In this document: positions 22,973-33,800 of the stretch, piece after piece | How positions within the stretch are numbered: position 1 is the stretch's first letter | Layout: each line of letters starts with the position of its first letter | NCBI GenBank assembly: GCA_029255685.2 | Contig: CM055312.2 | Span: 18,872,649-18,936,648 of the forward strand | Source: Silene conica | Lineage: Eukaryota; Streptophyta; Magnoliopsida; Caryophyllales; Caryophyllaceae | Reading direction: 5' to 3' | Length of the DNA stretch: 64,000 nt | Notes under the pieces: generated by a model | The model's database searches: none | Seen by the model: the letters and a program-made list of their open reading frames with translations, nothing else | Told to the model about the DNA's origin: nothing | Made by a program: the position numbers and the translations under genes

Positions 22973-23412
22973 CTCGACTTAAATAGGGAATAGGAATGAT
23001 CTTACCTCAATAACTCTTGGAAAATAACCAATCCACTGCCAAGGCCGTTAATTGGCCTCCACTTCTTGAGCCGCGCAAACTCAGGAATAATGTCTGAAAA
23101 GACAAAGGAGATTCTGACACTCCGGGGAGTCCAACCGTCTAGCCGTCACAAATATTTCCAGCCAACCAAAGCATGGAGAGAGTAATGATTATAATTATGG
23201 AGAAGGATTTAAGCAAAAGATTTATTAGAGCAGAAGGAATAATTAGATTTCAAAAGTAAGATGACCAATGGCATGCAAGTAGAGAGAAAAAAGTGAGATT
23301 ATGTAAGATTTGAAAAAGAAAGAGTTTGAATTAGGAAAAGAAAGAAAGGCTCTCATACAGAGAGAATGGCTTCTCTCTAGCCGAAGAGAGAGAAGTGTAA
23401 TAAAAAAAATAA
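22973..23412 (-). other. LINE 5' leader and junction
   Basis: Non-coding sequence upstream of LINE ORF1, with pyrimidine-rich minus-strand leader and a CTCTCTCTTCGGCTAGAGAG stem near 23380. An AT-rich junction follows, then the short copia LTR piece starting at 23413. Confidence 0.5.
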
Positions 23413-23424
23413 TATTGAAGGGTT
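23413..23424 (-). mobile_element. Short copia LTR, left (3') piece
   Basis: On the minus strand this is the end of an LTR of about 170 bp that starts TATTGAATTATAC at 27970 and ends TTCAATA at 23413. The Tat-type element (23425-27807) was inserted into it, duplicating GGGTT. Confidence 0.5.
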
Positions 23425-23997
23425 TGTTGAGCCTCAAAATAACATTTTTTACTAAGTGCCACGTGGCAGCCCACGGTTGGAGCATCTCAGATGGCACGGA
23501 TCGATGATGTGGCACACTCCTAACCACATGATAAGAAGCAAACAAACACAAAAGTAAGAGAAAAAACAATACAAGTGGGAAAGGAAGATAACGTGCGGAA
23601 GAAGCCCCAAAGCAAAAGTGCTCAGCAAGAAAGAAAGAAACCAATGGTTATTACCCACCAATCCTTACCCAAAAGATGGGGACCATCCTTATAAGCTATA
23701 AATAAGGGTGCATATTTATGGTGGATGCATGGGCATTCATTCACTCATCTAATACTACTTATCTCACTAGAATACCACTTACCTTACAAAAATACTTGAT
23801 TCTTTTAGAATACTTATAACAACTCGACATTTTAAGTCGATTCCTATAGTAAATCGTTCTTCTCATTTTATCTCTTCTTCGCTTGTTAACACCGAAATTA
23901 ACACCCAAATACGTAAAATCATTATTTAAGATCATTATAACCCGACTTAACAACTTTGGTAATTTTCGACCGACTTTGGTAATTTTTGACCAAAACA
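23425..23997 (+). repeat. 5' LTR of the Tat-type element
   Basis: Starts TGTTGAGCCTCAAAATAAC and ends GACCAAAACA. It includes a plus-strand CTATAAATAAGG promoter box near 23696. It is followed by TTT and the PBS. Confidence 0.9.
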
Positions 23998-24000
23998 TTT

Positions 24001-24018
24001 TGGCGCCCACCGTGGGGC
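24001..24018 (+). other. Primer-binding site
   Basis: TGGCGCCCACCGTGGGGC lies three bases after the LTR end, in the form common in Tat-lineage elements. I did not assign the tRNA with certainty. Confidence 0.75.
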
Positions 24019-24065
24019 TATAGTGATCGCCTTCTCCGAAACCGGTCAAACAAGAAACCGCCGTT

Positions 24066-25391
24066 ATGTCAGGGTCCAGCCCGAAGGCCACCAGCTCCCT
24101 GACACCAACCACTCTAGTTGCTGGTAGAAGCGTCGTCATGTCAGGGTCCAGCTCTCTAGATCCAGCTGCTGGTAGAAGCGTCGTCATGTCAGGGTCCAGC
24201 TCTCTGGATCCAGCTGTTGGTAGAAGCGTCGTCATGTCAGGGTCCAGCTCTCTGGGTCCAGCTGCTGGTGGAGGAACCAGCACGAAGACCATCCGCTCTC
24301 TGGATCCAGCTGCTGGCAGAGGAACCAACTCGAAGCCAACCAGCTCCCAAGCACTGTCCCCCTCGAGTCAGCCAGCTCCAACACTCGAGATGTGGCGGAT
24401 AATGATGGAAGAAATAAACACGCTCCGCCAGTCAATGGATGACCTCAGGAAGGACACCCAGAAGCTGGGGGAACAAGCTGCATCCAGAAGTCAGACGGAT
24501 CTAGCCTACGTCTTAGCAGATGCAGGAACCAGACCGCCAAGGAGAATAGTTGGAGGCAGAGGAGAAACACGAGCAGATCCAGCAGAACTAGTCACCTGCC
24601 TGGATCTAGCAGGAATCGCTCCGCCAGAAGTGACAGCACCCAGCGGGCTGGGGCTCCTCTCCTATGAGTCGCCTTCACGCCAAACACTGGCTCCAGGTAA
24701 TGAATCTGTAAGAATGTCACCAAGTACTAACTTCTATAACTATGCAGGACCCTCGCATGAGCAGGCACCTGAATGGCTAGCAGGATCCTCGATGAGGCCG
24801 CAATTTACTGGAGGAGAAGGGATAGCAGGATGCAGCATCCAGCAAACTCCATCCATAGTCAACACGACCCAAGTCACTAGCTTTCAGGCCGCTCAAGTTT
24901 CTGGAACACATGGGTATGGAACTCTATCTCCTCATCCCATGACAACTAACATTTCTGCAGGACCCAGCATGTGGGAGCAGCAGTAGGGAGCGAGAAAAGC
25001 AGACCAGCGACCTATACCGCATTATCCAGGGTCCAGAAGAGTCCACCAGAGATTACTTGGGTAGATTCAGCGCGGCAATGGTGTCGATACCCAGATGTGA
25101 TGTAAACACCGCCATCCACGCCTTCCGCTGGGGGCTACTAGAGGGCTCAAAGTTGTACGAGGATCTGACCAAGTGGACCTGCACGAACTTCGCCCAGGTG
25201 CAACAGAAGGCTCTGAATGTCGTACGTCTGGAAGAAGATGTTGGACCCAGAAGGCTCAACCATACCGCTGAGTCTGCATCCAGAAAGGCTCCAGCAGAAA
25301 AGGATGAAAGGCCTGGACCATACAGCAGGCCAGTCAACAAAGTCTCAGGAGGAAAATCCTCGAGGAACCCCTCTACCTCTGCCTATCTGTA
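24066..25391 (+). pseudogene. gag: Tat-type gag with N-terminal repeats
   Basis: Plus-strand capsid gene. The first frame (24066-24986, 306 codons) opens with several copies of a repeat containing GRSVVMSGSSSLDPA, encoded by about 57-bp tandem units rich in GGGTCCAGC/GGATCCAGC. A helical segment EMWRIMMEEINTLRQSMDD follows. After a TAG at 24984 the capsid core appears (25004-25391): IIQGPEESTRDYLGRFSAAM and later FRWGLLEGSKLYEDLTKW, matching Retrotrans_gag of the Tat lineage. The core seems shortened and no zinc knuckle is visible. Confidence 0.75.
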
Positions 25392-25599
25392 ACCAAGGCA
25401 GATGTAAGTTCTGGTACCAGAACATGAAGGTTCTCAGCATCCAGCACTATGTCAGTAAGTCTCTACCTGCAGAAACCATGTATTCAGCTCATGAAAACTT
25501 GTCTTTGCATTATTTACCGTCTCTTATAAATTAAGACCTTATTTTGAGTCTCACATAATCTAAGCTTTAATAAGCTATCCTCTAAAGACAATATTAGGA

Positions 25600-25860
25600 A
25601 AACATGAATTATCCTGTAAGAATGGCTAAGTGTTTTGTACACCTAAATGGTCTTGACTTAAAATTTGAAACTCGTACTGCAATAAAATAACAAGCTCTTG
25701 CAGATTTTGTTTCTAACTTTAGTCCAGGACTCCAGAAGGAGGCTGAAATAGGAATCCTACCTCCAGAAATGGGGGCTAGTATTGTGGAACATGAATCCTC
25801 GACAGCACGATCGACCAAGAGGACCCATACCCTGAAACATCCTCCATCTAAAGAAATACT
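25600..25860 (+). pseudogene. Tat-type pol fragment (RNase H end)
   Basis: Plus-strand sequence reads GLDLKFETRTAIK, a stop, then QALADFVSNFSPG. This is the recognisable C-terminal motif of the RNase H of Tat elements (FExRTAIKxQALADFxxEF). It directly follows gag, so protease, RT and most of RNase H have been deleted; integrase is absent as well. Confidence 0.7.
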
Positions 25861-25889
25861 TCTTTTAAAAGGTGGAACACACTGGGCAC

Positions 25890-26453
25890 TCAGCTGCCAA
25901 ATACATTTCCCCTAGGTTCCTGGCAACAAGAAGGGGCGAAATTTGTATAAAACAAAAATAGCGTGCGAATGTAGCAAGGTACGAGCAACCGGGACACTGT
26001 CGCCCGCGATACTAAGCACCCACGCAAGCCTGGCATCCTCTGACTGAGATGGGTATACCCCGAAGCCAGCACCCACACTTGGCCATACTCAAACAAAAAC
26101 ATGCATGCAATAAACAGAGGCAAACCGCCTACAACGGCTGAGCCTAAAATCAAACAGAGGCGATCCGCCTACAACGGTTGAGCCTAAAAATCAAACAAAT
26201 GCAAACCGCCTACATTTTCAAACGAAACCCCTGACACTCAGGGTCCAGAATAATTCCACTGGTGCCTCTCAGGGCCCAGAACTATTCAAAACAAGGGAAA
26301 TTCCAACTGGCGCCTCACATGGCCTAGAATAATCCAAAAACTACGTACTGGCGCCACACATGGCCCAGGAAACTACATACTTAAAACTGAAGATATAATG
26401 CGACTCCCAGAATTTACTGGTCCCTCAGAATCAAGTTGTAGCTGCAAAACAAA
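25890..26453. other. Non-coding internal region with repeated CCAG words
   Basis: Two imperfect copies of a CAAACCGCCTACAACGG-type motif (26120-26215) and three of a (CA/TC)GGGCCCAGAA-like motif (26235-26365). No coding frame seen. Confidence 0.5.
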
Positions 26454-27215
26454 CTATTCCAGCATCGCGTGCTCCGCAAGAATTCTATCTACCGTCTCCA
26501 CCATGACATGTTTGCTGGCAGGACGAGCATCCTTAACATGTGCCTCCTCACCAGCATACTGATCACTAGCAGGTTGAACAAGAGTACTTGGGTAGTCATC
26601 ATTATGGCCAGCTGGAGCAGGAGTCTCTGGCACCAGGGTGTCCACCTCCGGCATACCCTCATCCTCGCAAATAGAGAGCACGGCTAAGTCAGGCCCCACC
26701 AGGAATGCCTCCGCAAATAGCCTCTCCTCCTGCTTTACGCTCCTCTCCAGGTGCTTATTCTCCTTAAACTCTTTCATACACACTATTCTAGCTTCCCAAT
26801 GAGTGCAGGAAGCAGCACCATGTAAAATCTTGGAGAATGCATCCTCCCTCCTCCACGAAGCATCAGCGGCCAGAACACCCTTGGCCTCTTTAGTTCCTTC
26901 ACCTCTGCTGCCACAGCGTCCTGCGCCTCCAGCATAGCCGCCTGTTCCAGCAGAACGTTTGCTCAGCATATTCCTGGGCCCAGCAGATTCTGCATCCAGA
27001 AAATCGTGTCAGAAAACACAAACCATAGAACAAAACAAAAGAGATCCAGGAAAAGAGAGGGGTATCGGAAGACATCTCTTTCTCCTCCTCCAGAATGCAG
27101 TATTCCAGCAGGACGTTGTAAGAACGCTTGGCAGGTTCCAGACCAAACAACTTGATAAGGGAAGCCTCCTTGTCAGCAGGAGGATCCGCGCGCAATCAAA
27201 TTCCCGCGCAAGCAC
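26454..27215 (-). pseudogene. Antisense ORF of the Tat-type element
   Basis: Minus-strand coding region beginning just inside the 3' LTR. An upstream frame (27195-27075) includes ADKEASLIKLFGLEPAKRSY. The main frame (26969-26454, 171 codons) contains WRREDAFSKILHGAASCTHW, a charged helical stretch and an acidic C terminus. A splice acceptor TTCTGGATGCAG just before 26979 suggests an intron between the two frames; the donor is unclear. Antisense extra ORFs in this position are known from Tat-lineage elements, but their function is not established and I recognise no domain here. Confidence 0.5.
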
Positions 27216-27239
27216 ACTTACACGGAAATTGGGGGCTAA

Positions 27240-27807
27240 TGTTGGGCCTCAAAATAACATTTTTTACTAAGTGCCACGTGGCAGCCCACGGTTGGAGCAT
27301 CTCAGATGGCACGGATCGATGATGTGGCACACTCCTAACCACATGATAAGAAGCAAACAAACACAAAAGTAAGAGAAAAAACAATACAAGTGGGAAAGGA
27401 AGATAACGTGCTGAAGAAGCCCCAAAGCAAAAGTGCTCAGCAAGAAAGAAAGAAACCAATGGTTATTACCCACCAATCCTTACCCAAAAGATGGGGCCAT
27501 CCTTATAAGCTATAAATAAGGGTGCATATTTATGGCTGATGGGCATTCATTCACTCATCTAATACTACTTATCTCACTAGAATACCACTTACCTTACAAA
27601 AATACTTGATTCTTTTAGAATACTTGTAACAACTCGACATTTTAAGTCGATTCCTATAGTAAATCATTCTTCTCATTTTATCTCTTCTTCGCTTGTTAAC
27701 ACCGAAATTAAGACCCAAATACGTAAAATCATTATTTAAGATCATTATAACCCGACTTAACAACTTTGGTAATTTTCGACCGACTTTGGTAATTTTTGAC
27801 CAAAACA
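27240..27807 (+). repeat. 3' LTR of the Tat-type element
   Basis: Starts TGTTGGGCCTC and ends GACCAAAACA. It is preceded by the polypurine-like AAATTGGGGGCTAA. It differs from the 5' LTR by a few substitutions and small indels (for example near 27510 and 27537), so the insertion is fairly recent. Confidence 0.9.
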
Positions 27808-27970
27808 GGGTTGAATATAATTTGAAACTTTATTTCATAGCCTTGTAACTGATTAGTTTGTCGTACATGTGTATTTATAGTTATCATAAAACAATATTTA
27901 ACTAACTAAGCTTAACTAACTGGATTTACATAATTAACTTATAAATACTAATTAGTTGTATAATTCAATA
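27808..27970 (-). mobile_element. Short copia LTR, right (5') piece
   Basis: On the minus strand it starts TATTGAATTATACAAC at 27970, preceded by a polypurine GAGGGGAA. It has a CTATAAATACAC promoter box and an AATAAAG polyadenylation signal near 27825-27832. With 23413-23424 it makes one LTR of about 170 bp; internal sequence would lie to the right. Coding parts were not found. Confidence 0.5.
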
Positions 27971-28099
27971 TTCCCCTCAAGCTTGAATGGGAGTGAAAAC
28001 AAAACCAAGGTTGGAAAATAAAAGTTGACGTTGTTCTGCCTGATAGGTTCGGTCGTACATCGATACAAATACAATTTTCCTAAACACAAATAAATTTAG

Positions 28100-29387
28100 C
28101 AATAGCGGCTGAACATAAGAAAACGAGGATTACGTTTTGAAATGCTATGAATTAATTTCTATAAAGGTCGATAAAAAGTATAGTTTCATTGTTATTTGGT
28201 TGTAAATATCAATAATAAAAAGTATCTAAGGATTTTGGGTCAAGATGTAAATATTATAAATGCATAAATGACAAACATGTGATGAATAACACTGTTCAAT
28301 TGTTTAGGTTCTAAGACATCCATATTACGATATTAGTGTCAACCATAGATCGGGTTCTAAACCGCCTCTCGACTTTTGCTAGATCGTCCTATAATATCAT
28401 GCTTAGTCTAATCTTATTCCGTCTCTCTCGACGTTTAGAAAGAATTATCAAAATTAATCATTGTTTATGGCCTTAAACATAGATTAATATAAACAAAAAA
28501 CATGGATATAAGCAACATGAACAATATTATATCATCTACTAATTATGTCATTTTTACAAAAAAAATTTATTACCCGTCTTCCCTAGTCCCTAGACTAAAG
28601 AAATTAGGTACTCATGATTAAATCTAAATGTTAACAAAATGATAAAATAAACATAATGGAACTAAAAGAGGATAAATACAATACCAAAATGGAAGAATAA
28701 GAACTTGTAAAGGAAGAACAATAGTAAACCAAAAGATTGCTTGAATGGAACTTGGAAATGTTAAATGCTTACAACTTTAAATGTAAACTACAATGTATCA
28801 GAATTATATGAGAAGTATTGTAAACTAAGCTAAGAAATAATATGCAAAAAGTGTCTAAAGTAGGTTGCTCAACACCTCATATTTATGGTTAAATAGGAGG
28901 ATAAAGCGAAATAGTCAAATGTAGCTACAGGGGTCCAACCCCGATCGGGGATGCAGTATCCTCGGTTTCTTCTTTAATTCCTCTAATCAATGCATGAGGA
29001 ATCCTAAGTATCATCTTAATGCCTCTTTAATACCCGGTTAAAGACCTCAATTAACAACCTAAGAGCATCCAAAGTTGAGCATCTTCATGTTGATTTTTGT
29101 GGACTTTGTAATTGAGCTTCACTTGAGATTTAATTTGCATTTCAACATTACTTGATTCTTTATGTTTTAGCCTTAGGATTTATTCTATGAACCAATTAGC
29201 TCTCACTTCTAGTCACATTTCAAATGTGATAGGAAAAAGCCTCTAAAACTTAGATTCAAATAATATAAACACGAGCAAAACAACTAGAAAGTGATATTAG
29301 CTCACGAAAAAACACTAATTTAAGTGAAATAAGCAATATAAATTGAGCTAAAATAAGGGGATAAGTATATAAAATATGAACTTATCA
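28100..29387 (-). repeat. 3' LTR of the second Athila-type element
   Basis: The LTR start TGATAAG at 29387 is clear; its end (about 28100) is an estimate. It includes the perfect palindrome CCCCGATCGGGG at 28939-28950, about 440 bp from the LTR start, comparable to the paired sites in the first Athila LTR. Confidence 0.55.
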
Positions 29388-30326
29388 AACTCCCCTAAGT
29401 TAAATCCTTGCTTGTCCCTAAGCAAGAAACCATATCCCATTAAATGCAATATACTAAACAAGGTAAGCATAATGATTCAAAACCCAAAACAACACAAATA
29501 GAATAGTGCAAACATGGGTGAAATTTACACGACGACGTATTATGAAAATTTTTGAATGAACCTTTGAGCTTTTGCAAGATCTTTTGACTAATGGACTCTC
29601 ACGATGCACTCAACTCATTTATATGTGCAAGGATATTTGTGTGAAAACCACTCATATATCCCCAACTTATAGATATGTGCCTACACTCTAATATGGTAAA
29701 CATTTTAAAACTAACAAGTAAAAACAATCATATGCAAGCATGAAGAAGCCATAAGAATAAAAAGAAGGATAAAAGACATGTGTAGAAGGGGAACAAATAA
29801 TTATGGATTTATGAGGCTTAAGATTAAGCTACCAACTATCCAAAATGTAAGTATGTTCAATCCCAAAACTAACCCAATTTACAATACAAATCAAAGATAA
29901 TTCTCCAAAAAAGGATAATAATATATGAGAATTTCCTTTTTTCCTTTTTCTTCTCTTTTTTCAAATAAAGTATCCTTCTTTTGTTTTGTTTTTTTTCATT
30001 TTTCTCATTTTTTTCCCTTCTCCTTTATTTTTTTCAAGAGCATTAAGACCAAGCTCACAATGATTATTCAAAAAAAATAATATCCCAAATGAACACCCAA
30101 ACACAATTAATCAAAATTACAAGCTCTACTAAGAAGGCAATTTTCAAAGTAGCTAGGGATTATTTTGTGAAAATGGGTCAAAATGGCAAAATTATCATGT
30201 CAATGGCTCCAAAATGCTAAAAACATATGAATGCATGATTATAAAGAGATGAAATAAAAAACATACTTATAAGTTTTGATGAAGCACAAATTATAAGGAG
30301 ATACCTAAAATCTCCTAAAAAACCGG
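29388..30326 (-). other. Athila 3' internal, non-coding
   Basis: Holds the polypurine tract (29388-29400), the conserved CTTGCTTAGGGACAAGC motif, a long plus-strand T/C tract (29930-30040), and the first unit (30127-30326) of a roughly 200-bp repeat. The second unit begins at 30327 and continues across both nested insertions. No reading frame. Confidence 0.6.
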
Positions 30327-30344
30327 ATGGTAGGCAATTTTTAT

Positions 30345-31038
30345 ATCAGTCCGTTTTTTGTAAGACGGACATACCCGTCGCAAGCTTGCGACGGGCCAAA
30401 TATCGGTTAAATGGGTCGAATACATACCACTTGTGGCTGATGGATGGAATGTACAGTACATAACAGTTAAAGAACAAAACATAGACAACATGTTAACAAA
30501 CTTAAGCATAATGTTAACAAACTTAAGCATAATGTTAACACAATCGAAGGGAAACATAATTACAAATGACAACTACAAATCAGTCTAACAACATGTGTAA
30601 TATATATGTACATAATACATAAGTATATCAACATCTAATTACACAGCATAAATTTTCGTATGTTAACTAACTAAACCATAATGTCAACACTACTGAGGGT
30701 AAACATAATGACAAAAGGTAACAACAAAGCAGCATAACTATGTGTACGTAATATATAACATTATGTAACGTATACAACATAACAGTTAAAGAATAGAACA
30801 TATCTACTTAACAAAAAAAAAAATATATGTCGGCAAAATAAAGAACATTGTAGTCATCATACATAATGCCTAAATATATCAACATTAAAACACAAACATC
30901 ACACAATTGCGAGATCTTATTTGTTAGTAAATCTGACCCAGACCCATTTTGCTAAATATGGTGCGTATTTGGCCCGTCGTAAGCTTGTGACGGGTTGGTC
31001 CGTCGCAAATAAGAATTTGTGTTTTTATATAGCTCAAC
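30345..31038. mobile_element. TIR element with an 18-bp target duplication
   Basis: A 694-bp insertion flanked by exact 18-bp copies ATGGTAGGCAATTTTTAT (30327-30344 and 31039-31056). Near each end lie inverted repeats of about 70 bp with blocks ACCCGTCGCAAGCTTGCGAC and (opposite end, inverted) ACCCGTCACAAGCTTACGAC, followed by GGGCCAAATA. The interior is AT-rich with AACATAATG-type words and no coding sequence. The class is unclear: long TIRs suggest Mutator-like, but an 18-bp duplication is unusual for that. Confidence 0.7.
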
Positions 31039-31181
31039 ATGGTAGGCAATTTTTATGTAGCTAGATATTATTTTGTGAAAAAGGGGTCAAAAAGGCAATT
31101 TTTTTCTTTTCATGTGAATGACTCCAAAATGCTAAAACATAAGAATTCATGCTTATAAAAAGATGAAATTTAAACCATACT

Positions 31182-33784
31182 TGTAATACTCCGTGTTTTT
31201 AGCTTCAGTCAATAATTATCAAAGGAAGGACAATACAAGTATTTTAAAGAGAATGTTTATAAAGTATTTATTGTTATTATTTTATAAACCGTATTTCTAC
31301 AATTAGTTCGTATTTCGTAATCGTTTTATATATTTGACAATTAATTCATAAGCGATATTTCATCCATATTTTCCTTACTATAATAACCCGTATAATAATG
31401 TATATATATATACTCTTCGTTTAATCAACTAATATATCTTGTATGTTTTAAGCGTTTTTGGACCTCGGTGGGTTTCGAATTGAGAACCTATTTATCAAAC
31501 ATAATAATAGAAGTCGTGGGTGTTGGTGAGACTCGAACCATGGACCTTTAGCAACTTAGTTTTGACTCAGCCCACACGTTTTTTCTAATTTGCTAAACCT
31601 ACTTACACCCAAAGCATGCCGCCATATATAAGCTCTTGTGCTGAGCATTCCCAACCCTAATTTCATACAAACGACTCATACACCCTCTGCCGTCATACCA
31701 AAGCTTGCATAGGAGTTGAGCACGGTGGTCTTAAGGCGGGCTAGTGGTGGTCGAATAGGGTCTGAAGTAGGTATGCCGTCCTGCGTTCCTTTTCTCTTTG
31801 TTTTTCTTCCTGTGTTTATGGGTTGTTTCGATCTAGCTTGGTATGTCACTAAGGTCTGTTTTTCACATATACTTGATCTATGCTTTTGAGGGTCGTGTCC
31901 TGGTGTTAGTTTCGTCCTTGTCAACCACCCAGGGTCACGGTGGGCAAGGTTGTACACCGCTTGTCACCTCTATAATCCTATAGTTATAACCAGAATGAGT
32001 CATACTCGGTTTTACAAGATACTTTCGTTGTCTTTTGTTGAGTCGCGTGGGTAAGTATAAGGGAGTGGTGAGTCTGGGGTTGTCAAGGGAGTAGACTGGT
32101 GGTAGCCATGGTGGTTACCATGGCCGGTGTCATGGTTTTAAGGGGTGTTCGTTGCTTGGGTTGGTCACGGTTTCTGGGTATGTTAGTGCTGGGGATGTCT
32201 TGGGGGTGGTACCATCGGTGACTCGGGGGAAGTCAGCCAATGGTACTACCATGGTCGAGAGCCTGGTGTCGGGGGGTGGTCCTGGTGGTCGAGTCAGGTG
32301 GTGGTAGGGTCTGAGGTGGTGTCGAAGGGTATGTGGAAGTAGCCTGGTCAGGTGGTTGTGGTGAGGGACGAGGCCTGTTTAAGGGCCTGGTTCGTTCTAT
32401 CGGTGGCCCTCGAGCAGGCCATTGGTGGTTGTATCGGTGGTCTGTGGTTCTGGGAGAGGGGCGTGGCTGTTGTTTGGTGGTGTTGGAGTGTGGCGTCGTG
32501 ATGGTGGGGTGTGTTAGAGGGGGCTGTTAGAGTGGCGTGTGGAGTCGTGGTATAGGGGCTGTTTTCATTGTTTTGTTAGCTTTGTTTTATTATTATTATT
32601 ATTATTATTTTTGTTATTTTTGTTGTTGGTTGTTGTTTATATTGTTAATGTTATTATCATTATTAACTTTAATAATGATATTATTAGTTGGGTTGTTATT
32701 ATTGCTATTAATCGTATTATTAGTAATATACGGTTATTAATATTGTTAAGGAATATTTTGTTGACAACTAATTAATTATTGTTGTTATGGACTTATATTA
32801 ATCGATTAATTGATCGTATGCCATGTTTAGTAAGTTTATATATATAGTAAGTCCATAATTAGTAAATCTATATTTGTCTAATGGTGTTTGATATGAATAA
32901 GTTGCTGATAACAATTGGTGTCTATGTGGGTATGTTGATATGTATACTTACAATATGGGATAAGTGCATCAATTAGGAACATGATCGAATAAATTTAGTA
33001 GTGTTTGGTGGTTGGTTAGGAATTGATATTAAGTACTGGTTATAGGAACTGAGTTCGTGGTGGAATAATCCTGGCAGCTGTTCAATTGTCGTTCTGCAAG
33101 TTGAGGTAGGGGAATACTACATACATGAGATGTGTAATCTGTTTATTGTTTGATATTAATTATGTTCATATATATTGTTATATGATTGATGTATTGTGAT
33201 ATATAATTCTGTGATACGAATTGGTGCGGAGATAAAGGGTCTGTGTTTGGTGCGGAGATAAAGGGTCTGTGTTTGGTGCGGAGATAAAGGGTCTGTGTTT
33301 GGTGTGGAGTATATTGGGTCTTGTGATCGGTGCGGAGTTTATTTGGTGTTGGATCGGTGCGGAGTTTATTTGGCGTTGGATCGGTGCGGAGTATTTTATA
33401 TTGTTGTCTTAATTATCTTTCTACTCAACCTCGCGGTTGACCCTGTGTATTCGTGTACACCTACGATGATCCGGAATGGGGAGTAGATTCTACAGGTCAG
33501 TGACAGATGGACTAGGAGCTTGGGCGTGGAGAGAGACATGGCATGGTCGCATGGACCTACTTAGAGTTAGATCACATTTAGATATCGTCAGTTGTACTTT
33601 CATTTTATCAAGTTTGGAACTCATAACTGTTGTAAGACCAAGTTCAAATTTAATCAGTATTTATATAAAATATCTTTGGTTTGTTTACCTTGTTATTCAC
33701 TACCTCGGATATTCCGGGATGGTAGCAGTCCTATTTATTTGAGAATGTCTTGCTAAAGGCTCTTAAATAAATGGGGGTGTTACA
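31182..33784 (+). repeat. 5' LTR of the LARD
   Basis: 2603 bp, TGTAATACTCCG … GGGGGTGTTACA. Contains three 26-bp GGTGCGGAG units (33223-33300) and a (TTA)n tract (32585-32710). The same LTR family as the solo LTR at 13431-16135. Confidence 0.95.
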
Positions 33785-33787
33785 AAG

Positions 33788-33800
33788 TGGTATCAGAGCG
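33788..33800 (+). other. Primer-binding site (tRNA-iMet)
   Basis: TGGTATCAGAGCG three bases after the LTR end matches the initiator-tRNA-Met primer site of chromoviruses exactly. Confidence 0.92.

Larger units (their letters stand above)
13280..23405 (-). mobile_element. L1-type LINE, interrupted and decayed
   Basis: Minus-strand non-LTR retrotransposon, about 7.4 kb without the nested solo LTR. It has a presumed 5' UTR (22973-23405), ORF1 (22972-20198), ORF2 with endonuclease, reverse transcriptase, zinc-binding region and RNase H (20201-13319), and a 3' poly(A) of 19 bases seen as T at 13280-13298. I could not find the flanking target duplication, so the 5' limit is approximate; CTCTCTCTTCGGCTAGAGAG near 23380 resembles the start of a LINE leader. 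Confidence 0.85.
23425..27807 (+). mobile_element. Tat-type (Retand-like) Ty3/gypsy element, internally deleted
   Basis: A 4383-bp element with two similar LTRs (573 and 568 bp), a perfect GGGTT target duplication (23420-23424 and 27808-27812), a PBS, gag on the plus strand, a scrap of pol RNase H and an antisense ORF near the 3' LTR. Most of pol is missing, so it is non-autonomous. The Tat assignment rests on the gag motif, the RTAIKxQALADF pol motif and the antisense ORF. Confidence 0.85.

Noticed and set aside
23243-23661. Hydrophobic minus-strand frames in the Tat-type LTR, repeated at 27196-27476
   Set aside because: Entirely within LTR sequence and its junction; repeated only because the LTRs are repeated.
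31505-31555. tRNA-like box B (GTGAGACTCGAACCATGG) in the LARD LTR
   Set aside because: No paired T-stem or A box at proper distance; part of the LTR U3 and shared by both LTRs.
31676-31957. 93-codon minus-strand frame, repeated at 38054-38335
   Set aside because: It lies in the LTR pair of the LARD, so its duplication and conservation come from the LTRs; no domain recognised.
32537-32775. Hydrophobic Leu/Ile/Tyr-rich plus-strand frames, repeated at 38915-39153
   Set aside because: Produced by the (TTA)n tract of the LTR; low complexity.
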